A stretch of 64,000 nucleotides of DNA from Massariosphaeria phaeospora (Eukaryota > Ascomycota > Dothideomycetes > Pleosporales). Location: NCBI GenBank assembly GCA_011032825.1, contig JAADJZ010000008.1, positions 1,116,001 to 1,180,000 of the forward strand, given 5' to 3'. A program made the translations under genes and the position numbers. This document shows, one piece after another, positions 24,928 to 35,554 of the stretch (position 1 is the first letter of the stretch; every line of letters starts with the position of its first letter). Below the pieces are notes generated by a model. That model did no database searches. It had not been told where the DNA came from and saw only the letters and a program-made list of their open reading frames with translations.

Positions 24928-26928
24928 GTTGGCGGTATTCGCGCTCCGGGTCTATAGATGTTGTCGAGTCCGGGGTATGTTGAGATGAGAGACTCTTGGC
25001 AGAAGGAAAGCAACAGTCTCAGGAGACTCGGGAGAAAAGAATGTAAGTCGAGCGCAGAGCCGTCCGGCGTGCTCTCACAAAACGACAATCAACGGGTGGG
25101 AAATGTGAAGATTAGATACAGAGAAGCGAAGTGAAGAGAAAGTGGCTTGCGCTGCAGCAGAGACGGAATTGCATGGGGGTCACAGATGGGCGTCGCGAGC
25201 ATTATGAGGGAGACTGAGGGCGCGTCGCAGCTGGCCTGGCTCGAGGCGCAGACGGTTTCAGGAGTGTAGGAGCGGAGATTCGAGCGAATCACAGGGCAGC
25301 GCGCCGTGGTGGTTCGATGTTTGCACGCTGCGACAGCCGCCACGCCGACCTCACACAATCCAGCAGCGAGGCAGAGGCAGAGCGCGTCGTCGACGCAGCT
25401 GCACCGCGCGGACGAGCGCTGGAGATGAAGTTGCTGCCCGCAGCATCACGAGCCCGCCGTGGTGTTGAGCAGCGCAGCGGTGAAGCAGCGCCGCGGACGC
25501 CACCAACCCGATGCGCGGGCAGCGGCTAGGCTGCACACGGCAGGCGGTCAGGGTCGCGCTGTCCACGGTCAGGCTGAGGTGAGCAGCTAGGGCGCAATTG
25601 GCCAGACAGCGGCAGGCCAAGTGGGGTCGGCCCACCATGACGAGCGCTGTGAGTGGCTGTGCGGCGGCCGTCGAGGGCGCGCTAGCTGGCAGCCGGCCGT
25701 ACGCCGCCGACGAACCCTGGCGGCCCGGCTGGGGAAAGCGCAGCTGTGGGCCGCCCCTTCCAGCAGAGCAGACTTGATATTGCCTCTTTGAGAGCGTCTG
25801 AACAGCAGAACCGCAAAACACCACACCGCGCCGTGCTGGGGGGACATCGCGGCCATCGCCAGCACCGCGCAGACGGCCAGCAGCGCAGACGGCGGCAGAC
25901 TCCACGGCCGCCCGCGCGCTCTGCGCCCGCCGGCCCGCCGCTGTGTGCGCGCGCGCGCCCGGTGTCCCGATCAGCGATTCAGCGAGGCCAGGGTGGTTGC
26001 GCTCACGTCCCCCAAGCGCAGCCAACCGCCCCCGTCACGGCAGGGCCAGTCCACCGTCCACCACTGTCCCCCGTCGCCCGTCCAGCGTCCAGCGCGCTCC
26101 ACGCAGCGGCCAGCCAGGCAGGCGGACGCGGCCGCAAAATATACTCCTGCCTGCCCGCCGCCCGTTTCACTTTCCCCAATCCCTCTTTCGCTTTCCCTCT
26201 CTGAGACAGCTCTCGCACTCCTGCACCACCGCGCCCACCACCCTCCGCGCAGCCCTCGGCGCCCTCGCTCGCCAAGGCCCAGCCCGTTATCCGCTCTTTA
26301 AACTCTTTCGGCCCATCCTCTCCACCCCAACGGCGCCCACCCAAAAAGAATCAGGCCAGCATCTGGAGGTACGTACTGCCTGTTCCTCTCACCACTGTTC
26401 CTGTTCGCGTTCGCGCGCCCCCAGCCCGCTGCCCCCGCGCATTGGTGGTGGTGGTGTCATTGGTGTCATCTGTAGGGCCTGGGTGGACAGCGCCGCCGGT
26501 CGCAGGGCCCCAACTCCACGCCCACGGTCGCCGGTGCTGCCTTGTGCCTGCCCAGTGCCCGGTGCCCACTGCCCACTGCCCACTCAGCACGGCGCGGTTT
26601 GCCAGCGCGGTGCGGTTCCGCCGGTTGCGCTGTGCGACCGAGCCCGCCTCTCCTTGCATTCTTTGCTCCCCGCCCCTCACCACAAAGGGCCCAGGCAGCG
26701 CAGCCCCCGTCCTCTTAACTTGCCTCTTTTCATTCCAAGCGCGCCTGCTTTGCCTCTTTCATCCGCCCGGATTGTTTTCGGCCTAACCCACCCATACAGA
26801 CGTCTGCACTCGCACTGCACGCCGACGCTCTCCAAACAGGAAATCCCCACACACTCACCCCGGCCGCAAGCAGTTAGGGCTCCTCACGCCCAAACACTCG
26901 TACCCAGCCTCGCCCGCGACAAACCACC
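24928..26928. other. Divergent tetraspanin/MCM1 promoter, 2.0 kb
   Basis: Strongly GC-rich from about 25.3 to 26.8 kb. The last ~700 bp before MCM1 are pyrimidine-rich, typical of a long fungal 5' leader. A good donor (GAG|GTACGTAC) near 26370 suggests a 5' UTR intron. Long overlapping ORFs in all frames here reflect the GC content and are rejected as genes. Confidence 0.55.
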
Positions 26929-27784
26929 ATGGCCTCCGAGATCACCGACCACGACCAGAACGCGTCGCCCTCGGTCCACGACGACGGCAGCGGCAACAAT
27001 GGCGCCCTCGTCGCCGGCGATGCGAACCGCGGCACCAAGAGGCCGCGCCCCGCGGCCGACGACGACGACGACGACGATGACAAGCCCGGCCGCGAGCGCA
27101 GGAAGATCGAAATCAAGTTCATCCAGGACAAGTCGCGTCGCCACATCACCTTTTCAAAGCGCAAAGCCGGTATCATGAAGAAGGTACGTCGCTGTGCCGT
27201 CGTGCGCGTTGCAGCGCATCCCAGCCCTCGGCTCCATGCCCGCGCATCAGCCGCGTCGCATGAGAAACACCCCAATGCTCACGCTGTGTTCTATGCTAAC
27301 ATGTTTAATCGCAGGCCTACGAGTTATCTGTCCTCACTGGCACTCAAGTGCTCCTCCTCGTCGTCTCGGAAACCGGTCTCGTCTACACGTTTACTACCCC
27401 CAAGCTGCAACCACTCGTCACGAAGCCAGAGGGCAAGAACTTGATCCAGGTAAGAGCCCGGCGTCGCGCACTTTTCGCGTTTCGACTAACGCGTCACAGG
27501 CCTGTTTAAACGCGCCCGAGCCATCGTCGGGCGACGGAAACGGTGTCGACGGCGACAACCCCGTCGATTCACCCGAGGAGAACCATGCTCAAGTGCCGAC
27601 TGGCCAGCCCCGCGGTATGCCCACCAATTCCGGCATGCCAACGAACTACATGACCCCCGAGGCTGCTCTACACTACCAGTCATACCTTCAACAACAGCAG
27701 GCGACAAACCAGTACGCGGGTATGCAGCCACAGGGAGCAATGCGTCACCCGGGCCAGCACTACGCCCAGGATCAGAAGTTATAA
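26929..27784 (+). CDS. MCM1: MADS-box transcription factor Mcm1/McmA
   Basis: SRF-type MADS-box regulator binding CArG-like sites; in fungi it works with cofactors on mating, cell-cycle and development genes. Three exons: 26929-27183, 27315-27449 and 27500-27784, each phase 0, giving 224 aa. The N-terminal 55 residues are acidic, with a run of Asp just before the domain. The MADS domain covers ~56-115: RRKIEIKFIQDKSRRHITFS, KRKAGIMKKAYELSVLTGTQ and VLLLVVSETGLVYTFTTPKL, interrupted by intron 1 after IMKK. The C-terminal tail is rich in Gln, Pro and Asn. The ATG has an A at -3 (ACCACCATGG). Identification is firm. Confidence 0.96.
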
Positions 27785-29857
27785 AGATAATGCATTTGGA
27801 GGAGTGTGCAGTTTGCAGCAGGCGGACCGGTGGGCACGCCGAGCTGGTCGGAGATGGATACCCCTTGCTGAAGGCGAATTTAATTCAATGGTGTGGTCGC
27901 AGACAAATTTACTAGTGTACAGCGGCTAATTGTCTGCGCATATGGGAAATGCATGGCGCGGTGGCATGGGACGATATGACGGCAAGAGCGCAATGTGCAA
28001 GCTTAGGCGGTTGCAGTTCGAGACCAGGACGCTTGTATGTCTTCACGCGATATTGGCGTGGATGTTCTCCTTACTGCTACCAGACTTGAATTAGGTGTCT
28101 ACTACTCTCTCTTCCTGTCCCAACTAGCATGGATATCCAATTCTTGTGTTTTTCTCACGAAGCATTGCGTGTTCAGATACTCGATCCTATTTGGAAACAA
28201 TGTTCTGACCAATACGTATAACAGGACACACGATACCTGATGATTCCACCAGTGAGCCCAAAGGTTTTTGTATGAAACAAGATTTATTGGCCGATTTTCC
28301 GCTTTGGGCGCGAGTTCCTCTTTCGGAACACTACGCAACACGACATCAACTCCCGATCAGATGTCGTCGTCACAGCAAGAATAGTTACGGCGTATATCGG
28401 TACTTCTCATGCGTAAACACTCACATCCAACCAATTGCGTCCTACGTCTTTCTTCTTGGTTGGTGGGCAGTGGCAGGAGGCCAGCTTCGCCTTCCGCGGG
28501 TACCGGAAACCAAATCCACGGCAGCCTGGCGAGCACTGAAGGAAAGAGCATGTCACGAATAAAGGCTAAATCTAGCGTCAGACCATCGCACCGTCCAATC
28601 AAACCGAATGTTTAGTCAGAGGACTTTCAAAGTCCGTGACCCGATCGCCTCTTGGACTGTGACACCACAGAACAAGCCAGATCGATAACTGCGGCCGATA
28701 TACGTTACACGCCTCGGTACAGCACTCCACCATGGTCATCTACCTCGCCCAAGACGTGCCTTCTACATGTGGGCGACCTTGCGACTGAAAACGGCCCTAC
28801 GACAGGTACAATACGACAGCTGCTTAGGGAAATACCTCGATGAAGCCAGCGGGAGTCGCAACGGTAACGTGCAGCAACGTCCCCAGGCTCGAGGCGGCGA
28901 CACAGGACTCGACGTTCGATCCCAACACACGAACCACGTAGTCACAGTGTAGCTTCGACGTTGCTTCCCAGCACCTAGCCCGCGATTACTCGAGTCACAC
29001 TGTCAGCGAGACGAGCACAGCGTGCGTATGTGATCACTGGAGCTGCGGACTAGGACGCTGAGCTGAGTTGAGCTGAGCCGTGTGACGCGGCGACTCCACC
29101 CTCGGGCTCCACAGGGAACGTTGCAGCTTGAGTCACCTACCACATGGAGCGCAGCGCAGCCTCGAGTCCTACTCGAAGTGTCACGGGACAGGCCAGACCA
29201 GCCCACCAGCAACGCCACATCTTACCTCTAGAGGGCTGGAGAGCTACCTCTAGGTAGCACGCTACGCTCGAAGACATTCATGCAGCCCTGCGAACCGACC
29301 GTCAGAACGTCTTGGAGTTGCAGTGGCGGCTCGAGTGGATTCGACTGCTATTTTAGGAGTCGTTACAATATCGCCGCGGGATTTCGATAGTGAAGTTGAG
29401 GGAGGACTTGGATGAGGAGAGGTCGGCAAGCGGCTCCACAGGTACTATCGAAGTACCCTTCCCAGTCCAGGAGTCAGATACCCGGGTACTAGCATCTCAC
29501 CAACCACCCTTCCTGCAACAGGCACGCAAAAGAGCCATTTGTTTGGCTTCCTAGCACGACACCGGGAGCGAGAGGCCTCCCCCGCTCCTTGTTGCGGAAT
29601 TTTTGACGCGTACAGTTATGCAAGAATTGATTTGTTTTCTGCATTTCGCTTTCTTGCTCCATCTACTTGGACACTGTAAGTACACAACTGAAGATGATAA
29701 AGTATATGAGGGGTCTACCCAATCTAGTCAAAGTGCAATACATATACAAGAAACCAAATAACAATGTCCCTAGTCCAGTTCAATCCAACCCCTCCTTCTC
29801 CACCTCTTCAACCCCCGCGTCATACTGCTATAGCAACCAACCTAGCCAGATCTATTT
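27785..29857. other. Intergenic, convergent ends, 2.1 kb
   Basis: Between the MCM1 stop and the stop of the secreted-protein gene. Short ORFs only. A pentamer array lies at 29056-29079. A tRNA B-box-like GTTCGATCCC at 28914-28923 has no partner A box. No gene supported. Confidence 0.5.
29056..29079. repeat. Imperfect GAGCT/CTGAG pentamer array
   Basis: GCTGAGCTGAGTTGAGCTGA, the same pentamer family as the arrays at 23204 and 31181, in the opposite orientation. Confidence 0.65.
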
Positions 29858-30581
29858 TCACGCCTCGCGCACCGACGCGTTGATCTGGTCCGCTGTAATC
29901 TCAGTAAGGCACCGAAAGTGCCGGCCCGACTCGAAGAATCCAAACTTGACCATCTTCGGGTCGAACCAGTCGTCGCCCTCGTGCGGACAGTCGAAGGTGA
30001 GCGGCAGGCGGAAGCATTCGCCGTAGACTTGGTCGTCGACGCCTTTCAAGGGCCATCGCCCGTCCGAAGTGCGGTCGGCGCCGTAGATGGCTGTGCGGCA
30101 ACTGTCAGCTAGATGTCTCCCGCAAAGATTGTCAGGGAAAGACGACGAAGAAGGGGAAAGGAGAAAGAGCTGAGCCGAGCTGAACTTACTCCAGTGATAT
30201 AGGCCTTGCACGTTCTGGAAGTGCATCTCCACGCGGTTGATCTGGCTGGATTGATCCTCAGCTGTGCCTTATCGTCAGTACACCACACCACATCACATCT
30301 GCACGTAGTCTCCGTCAAGCATGCCAGACCAGGCTGCAGTATCGGGCACATGGACCAGACTTACGCTTGTAACTAGGCCACGCCACACCCACGCGATTCC
30401 CGCTCACATCATCCCTCCTATCGATCTTCGGCGCGTCGAACATGTGCGCGCAGTTGCGCGGCTCGGCATCCAGGACCTTGAACCCTTTCCAGCCGTTGTC
30501 GACGATGTCGTAGAGGTCGAAGTTTGCGTGTGCTAGCGTCGCCAGCGACGCGAAGGCGTAGACAGATGTGGAGAGCTTCAT
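29858..30581 (-). CDS. Small secreted cysteine-containing protein (effector-like), 173 aa
   Basis: Function unknown. Three exons: 30365-30581, 30190-30261 and 29858-30090, joined in phase to 173 aa. Residues 1-19 are a clear signal peptide (MKLSTSVYAFASLATLAHA). The mature part begins NFDLYDIVDNGWKGFKVLDA and has four Cys (RNCAHM, GECFRL, FDCPHE, FRCLTE), enough for two disulfides. No transmembrane segment or enzyme motif. Small size, signal peptide and paired Cys match the profile of fungal apoplastic or effector candidates. The opening resembles secreted dothideomycete proteins starting with NFD plus an aromatic, but I cannot name a family. A TATA box lies about 115 bp upstream of the ATG. 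Confidence 0.8.
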
Positions 30582-30695
30582 TGTTAGAGAGCGATTGTTG
30601 CTGGAGTCGCAAGTTGGGATTCAAAGAGAGTGGGGATGCGAGGCTGGCTGAACTGAGCTGGTGTGGATGTGATGCAGTGGAAGGAAAGGCTGGGT

Positions 30696-30702
30696 CTTTA
30701 TA
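30696..30702 (-). promoter_or_regulatory. TATA box of the 173-aa secreted protein gene
   Basis: TATAAAG on the minus strand, about 115 bp upstream of the ATG at 30581, a spacing consistent with a short 5' leader. Confidence 0.5.
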
Positions 30703-31180
30703 GTTGTTTGAGCATTTGGGCGGACTGGATCTCTTTCCTACCTTCTTTTTCCCAGCGGAGTTCGGGGGCGTTGGCTACAGAGCCGCTACAGTGGGCAAGA
30801 TAGTTGTTGATTAGCACCCTGGTTTAGGCCACCAGAGCAATCACCTACGCTGCTTCACGCCCCTCGAGCCATAGCAGCTATCCAGAAACCCGTAAAGCAC
30901 TCATCTGTTCTTCAACATACACCCCTCAAAAGAAGACCTTTCTTCTTCAAAATCCGATCATTCACCTTCGTCTGGTGCGGGCTTTCAATTCAAGGCCTAG
31001 AAGTTATCGCCACGTTGATAGCGTAGGTAGTAGGTAGATGTTACTAACTTCTCTGGCATGCCAGCAACTGCTCACCCAGCTACGATACCCGTCAGTATCT
31101 CCCCAGCACTACCGGAGGCGACCGACCGGTGTTGGCCCGTTCGTTGCATAGTACGTACGAATTAGTATAATGGTCTCTAG

Positions 31181-31202
31181 CAGCTCAGCTCAACTCAGCT
31201 CA
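31181..31202. repeat. Imperfect CAGCT/CAACT pentamer array
   Basis: CAGCTCAGCTCAACTCAGCT followed by more degenerate CAGTT/CAGGT units to about 31236. Confidence 0.6.
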
Positions 31203-32144
31203 ACCCCGTTCAGTTCAGGTCAGTCCAGTTCAACTCCGTAGCACGCCAGGCCTTCCAACCGCAAATGAACCGCAGCCAAGCCTCTATCGAGACTACAAGT
31301 ACAGACAGACCTGCATGACGTACCCCATATCATATCATCCCCCCAATTAAACCTGCAGGTTGGTTTGGCGGCATACATGAATACATACATGACCCCCGCG
31401 GTCACTTCGAAACGAAACACTCGCTCAAGGCAGTTCCGACATCTAGCAGCCAAGACCTTTTTGGTATACCTACACATACCTACCCAAGGAGAGCGTGAAA
31501 CAGTCAGTGTGTACGCGAATGCGAATAGCAGAAAGTAGTTACTCGGTAGCGAGAAGAAGATAGATTACCGAACCTAATTCATTTCTATCGGAGACCGAGT
31601 CTCTCGTACGCGAAGAGAAAGGGAACTCCGAAAAAGCGCGGCATGCAAATAGATCATGATGATGGGCCTCACTTGCAAACAGAGAAAAGAGAAAAGAGAG
31701 ATTTTGTTTTGTTGTGTATGTATGTGAGAAGAGAAGCAAAGGAAGCGAAGATTTCATAGGAGTCCCCTTGACGGATACTGAAAAAATAGACGTGTTTGCA
31801 ACAGCAATTATTGTATAAGCTATTCGTATTGCGTCTTCTTGTATAAGTTATTTGTAGAATTAACTAGAGAGGTCTGCTTTACCTTGTGTTGTACTTTGTT
31901 CAGTCTGCCTCGTAGAAAGAGTCACTCCTGGCTATTTTGTGTAGGGCGGACGTCGTTGTGACGCTGGCACGCTTGGTACTCGATGGATTAGGATTAGTAT
32001 CGGGGCACGGGCCTATGTGTTCGCGAAGCGCACTAAGACTATTTCGTACCACGCCAATGCTTGGCGAGGAACACCAAAATTCCGCTGCCTGATATACAGT
32101 AGTGAATACTTCGATCACGGACGCATTATCCCCATACCAATAAC

Positions 32145-33864
32145 CTACAACTCTCTCACGCTGCCAGCCCTCAGCCCTTCCACATCCCCCTTCCTCTCGC
32201 CCACGCCCCTGAACCCGCCCTTCTTGCGGCCCCTCGCCACCCAATCGACACCGACAATGATCGCCACGACCGCATACACTACACTCACATAGTTCATGGT
32301 GCTAGGCGCAACGGGCTGCAAATACGGAAAACTGTACATGACGAGCGTGAACAGCGTCCAGGCGAGCAGCACGACGTTGGCGACCATGCCGATGCGGCCG
32401 AGCCAGAAGGGGCCCGGGGTGATGGTGTTGCGGCCGCGGAGAAGCAGACATGAGATGGGAATGGCGTAGGAGATATACAAGAGCACAATGCAGGCGGTAA
32501 TCATACTGGAAAGCTGGTTAGCGTAGCTGTGGGTTTGGGGCTAGAGGCTTACGAGTTGAAGGCCGTGAGAGAGGCTAGGTAGAGGCAGCCGACGATTGCG
32601 ACAACGACGCAGGAGAAAAGGTGCGCGTAAAGCGGCACACCGAGTTTTGGATCCACTTTGCTCAACCACTTGTGCCCCGGGAACCCCCTATCACGCGCAA
32701 AGCTCCAGCACAACCGACTCTGCCATGTATGGCTCGCGACAAGACACCCCAGCCCCGTCGCAATTATCAGCGCCTCGAGAACGACGGCGCCGCCCCTACT
32801 CCTCAGCGCCTTGTAGAACAGCTCCAGCACCGGGACAAGGGTGCTGCTTTTCACAATGTCCTGGAAGTCGCCGACGATGCTGAAGAACATAGCCATGCTG
32901 AAGAACCAACTGGTGACGAAACCGATGGCAACGGTCCCCATGATGGCGATGGGGATCATGCGCTCCGGGCGGTGGACTTCTTCGGCGAGATGCGTGGCGC
33001 AGTCCAAGCAGGCGAAACTCCAGTTTGTGTTGACGAGGCCGACGATGAAGGCAATGCCGCCTTGCGACCAGCCCGTGTTGTTGATGAAGGTCGCGAAGAC
33101 AAAGCGAGCGTGTTGGTGGGTGGGTGCCACGGCGGGGACGGTGATGAGGATCACGGCGAAGGAGACGAGGGAGGTCCAAAGGGAGACTTTGGCGACGGTG
33201 GGGAGCGTTTTGCCGTAGCAGTTGAAGACGAAGCAGAAAATGTTGGCGACTTGGTATGCTACGAAGACGGTCCAAGGTTGGATGGTGCTAGGAAGTTGTT
33301 AGTGCTGAAGAGGTCTCAAAGATACCCATCATACACAAACATGTTGTACAGGGTGGTATCCGGGATCACTTACAAGTCCGGATGAGTTAGCTGGTAACAT
33401 CCCACCAGCGCACTCCCCACGGCCAAAGCCACACTCGCACTCGTAAAGATACTTCCCCACCACGCAAACCAGCCTGTCAGATAACTTGCAAAGTTCGCGT
33501 ATTTCTTCGGCGCGAGCTCGTTCGCCCAGAAGTACTGGCCTCCAGCATTGGGAAAGGCGCTGGCGAGCTCACTCAGCGATATGCCGACACACGTCGAAAT
33601 CAGCGCGATAAGGACGACGCCGTAAATGATGAGTATTGGACCGCCACTATTTATCCCTGTGACTAAAGCCGCTGAGATTCCGAACCAAGAATTGGTTAGA
33701 GAGAAGCCGACGCCTAGCACGGACCAGACGCTGAAGTTGCGCTGCATGTCCTGCGTGTAGCCCATCTCCGCGAGCTTCCTCGCATCGTGGTCAAGGGTAG
33801 AGTCAGTGGTTACATGTTCCATGTCGAATGTGGTGGGCGCCGCTTTCTCGTCCGTGTCGATCAT
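32145..33864 (-). CDS. Amino-acid/GABA/choline-type permease (APC superfamily)
   Basis: Probable proton-coupled plasma-membrane importer of amino acids, GABA or choline-like amines (TC 2.A.3.4). Three exons: 33374-33864, 32553-33287 and 32145-32505. Phases fit and give 528 aa with about 12 hydrophobic segments. The cytosolic N-terminus ends in DMQRNFSVWSVLGVGFSLTN, the typical first-helix entry of this family. Exon 1 also has NSGGPILIIYGVVLIALIST and ELASAFPNAGGQYFWANELA. Exon 2 has the hallmark NTNWSFACLDCATHLAEEV followed by RPERMIPIAIMGTVAIGF. The C-terminus is short and basic (ARGRKKGGFRG). Substrate cannot be told from sequence alone; GABA permease and Hnm1 choline transporter are both close in style. 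Confidence 0.9.
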
Positions 33865-34669
33865 GTTGACGTCGAGAGCAGAGCATCGGCTGGAGGGGTG
33901 AGAGTGCGACGGCTGTCGTCAACAAAAGATGAAACTTGAAATGAAGGTGAAGCCCAGGTCTTCCTAATCGGGAAGTCGCGCTTGCGGACGCGACGTCTTG
34001 GCACAAAGCTTGAACCGGGCTCGCCAAGCAGCTGTGGGGATTGTGGGGAAGGAGGAGAAGACGTCGACTCTCGAGGTTGGAAAGGGGTGCGACGAGAGGT
34101 TACATACCGTACTCCGTATTATTATCATTATTGTATCTGGATTCTGGACCCCATGTCCCACTACGGGACGGAACGCGGGGTACACCGTGCGGTGCAGATA
34201 AGAAAGGGGCGAATCAGACTGGTGAAAAAGCGCCATCGTGGGAGCGGTTCACCGTTCAGCGCACATACCGGGAACGTGCATGGGCGGCGTGGCTCCAGCC
34301 AGTGCCACACAGGTGCCCCGAGTATGTCCAGAAAGTACTCTGTATCATGTCCAGTATCATGTATTATGTCGAGAGAGACACTGTTATACGTCGCTAACAA
34401 GCGACAGAGTGCTCGTCGTCGCACACTCCTATCGGGCGTCGGAAGCCATCACAGCTTGAGGCTGTGCCACCGCATACACGTCATGAATGGCTGAACACTC
34501 TGCGCTGTCCCAAAGTTGGAGTCCCGCCACAGGTCGATTGGTATCCAGCCCAGGCGTCTGACACCCCCATTTCTTGGATGCGGGTGCGGGAACCGGGGTT
34601 GGCTTACTCTCACATGTGAGGCGAGTCACTATACGCGAGCAATAACTACCACCGTGATGTCAAAATAAT
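33865..34669. other. Intergenic, permease upstream
   Basis: About 0.8 kb between the permease start and the coiled-coil pseudogene. Contains a TACTCCGTA motif at 34110-34118. No supported gene. Confidence 0.5.
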
Positions 34670-35246
34670 ATGGGTCACGTGCGAGAGAGGATCCAGCGCT
34701 AGCACGACGAGCAGACTCGTCGTGACCAAGAGGAAAGGGAGCGGCTGTAGTTTAAGCATGACGAGCAGACTCGTCGTAGCCAAGAGGAGATGGAGCGGCT
34801 CCAGCGTGAGCATGAAGACCGCATTCGTCGTGAGGCTGAGGCCAAAGCTCGAGACGACTTGGAAGAGGGACAAGCACGCACTCGCAGAGCACGTGAAGAG
34901 CATCTTCAGAAACCTTCTATGCAGAAAACACGGCCCGCGAAGAATAAGACGATCGCAGCAGTCCAAGGCAAAGCGCAGCCAACCCGAGCAACCAATAAAA
35001 AAACGAGGCGCACCGAGGTAGCGGATTCAGACACAGAAGACAGTAATGTAGAGCTGTCAGACACCTTGCCATCGCCAAAGAAACACAAACGTCTGGTAAG
35101 GGGAATTCTTCCCGTCCAATCATCGGATGAGGAAAGCGAAGACGACATCGAAGGACTACGGCGCTCCAGCACGAGGCGCTCCGGACGCACGTCTATTCCT
35201 TCAGGATATTACAACGTCAACCGTGCATTCAAGAACATCATGTGAG
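34670..35246 (+). pseudogene. Coiled-coil/charged protein remnant with in-frame stops
   Basis: One frame reads as a charged helical protein from an ATG at 34670 (MGHVRERIQR) but is broken by two TAG codons, at 34700-34702 and 34748-34750. Both sit where the neighbouring repeat unit implies CAG or a similar codon. The N-terminal part is a 54-bp (18-residue) tandem repeat of the type HDEQTRRSQEEMERLQRE. Beyond it comes a basic, then acidic serine-rich region (VADSDTEDSNVELSD, QSSDEESEDDIEG) and SGYYNVNRAFKNIM, ending at a good donor (AT|GTGAGT, 35243). An intact shorter ORF of 151 codons starts at 34790, so a functional truncated gene is possible. Family not recognised. It may belong with the next gene. 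Confidence 0.45.
34701..34830 (+). repeat. 54-bp tandem repeat, about 2.4 copies
   Basis: Units start at 34701, 34755 and 34809, exactly 54 bp apart, each opening AGCA(C/T)GA(C/A)GA. Units 1 and 2 are close copies; unit 3 is more diverged. The unit encodes an 18-residue charged helix. Confidence 0.8.
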
Positions 35247-35554
35247 TACGGAAGTCTGATATTACGTTTATATCATAAAATGGTGCAGGAGTTATGTTTC
35301 TGGCAGTATCTCAATTGTTCGTAGTTCACTGCTTTCGAGTCTCACAATTCTCGTTTGTACATGTGCATGTGGCTCCTACCTCTTCTGTTTTTCTCGCTCT
35401 TGTCGTATCTATCGAGCATGTGCTTCATGCTTTCCTTAACATATAGCAGGAGACGATAGGCGCGACTTCCCTGATGACGCCCGCTAACCATGGACAGCAT
35501 CTGCGTGTACGTCAACTGATCACACACTGTTTACCCCACCGACTGAGCAACAGG
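35247..35554. other. Gap between coiled-coil remnant and 578-aa gene
   Basis: 308 bp. After a possible acceptor (GTGCAG at 35283-35288) there is an open Cys/Ser-rich stretch to about 35437, of doubtful meaning. A good short intron signature (GTGTACGTC..CTGAG..CAACAG) ends at 35553 just before the next ATG and could be a 5' UTR intron. Confidence 0.4.

Larger units (their letters stand above)
30582..32144. other. Intergenic, promoter of secreted gene and permease 3' side
   Basis: 1.56 kb with a TATA box at 30696-30702 and the pentamer array at 31181-31202. Purine-rich stretches occur around 31.55-31.75 kb. No gene supported. Confidence 0.5.

Noticed and set aside
25345..27178. Several long GC-rich ORFs on both strands, one of 411 codons
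   Set aside because: Overlap each other in many frames and run into the real MCM1 exon; stop codons are simply rare in this GC-rich DNA.
28914..28923. tRNA B-box-like GTTCGATCCC
   Set aside because: No A box at the proper distance and no cloverleaf could be folded around it.
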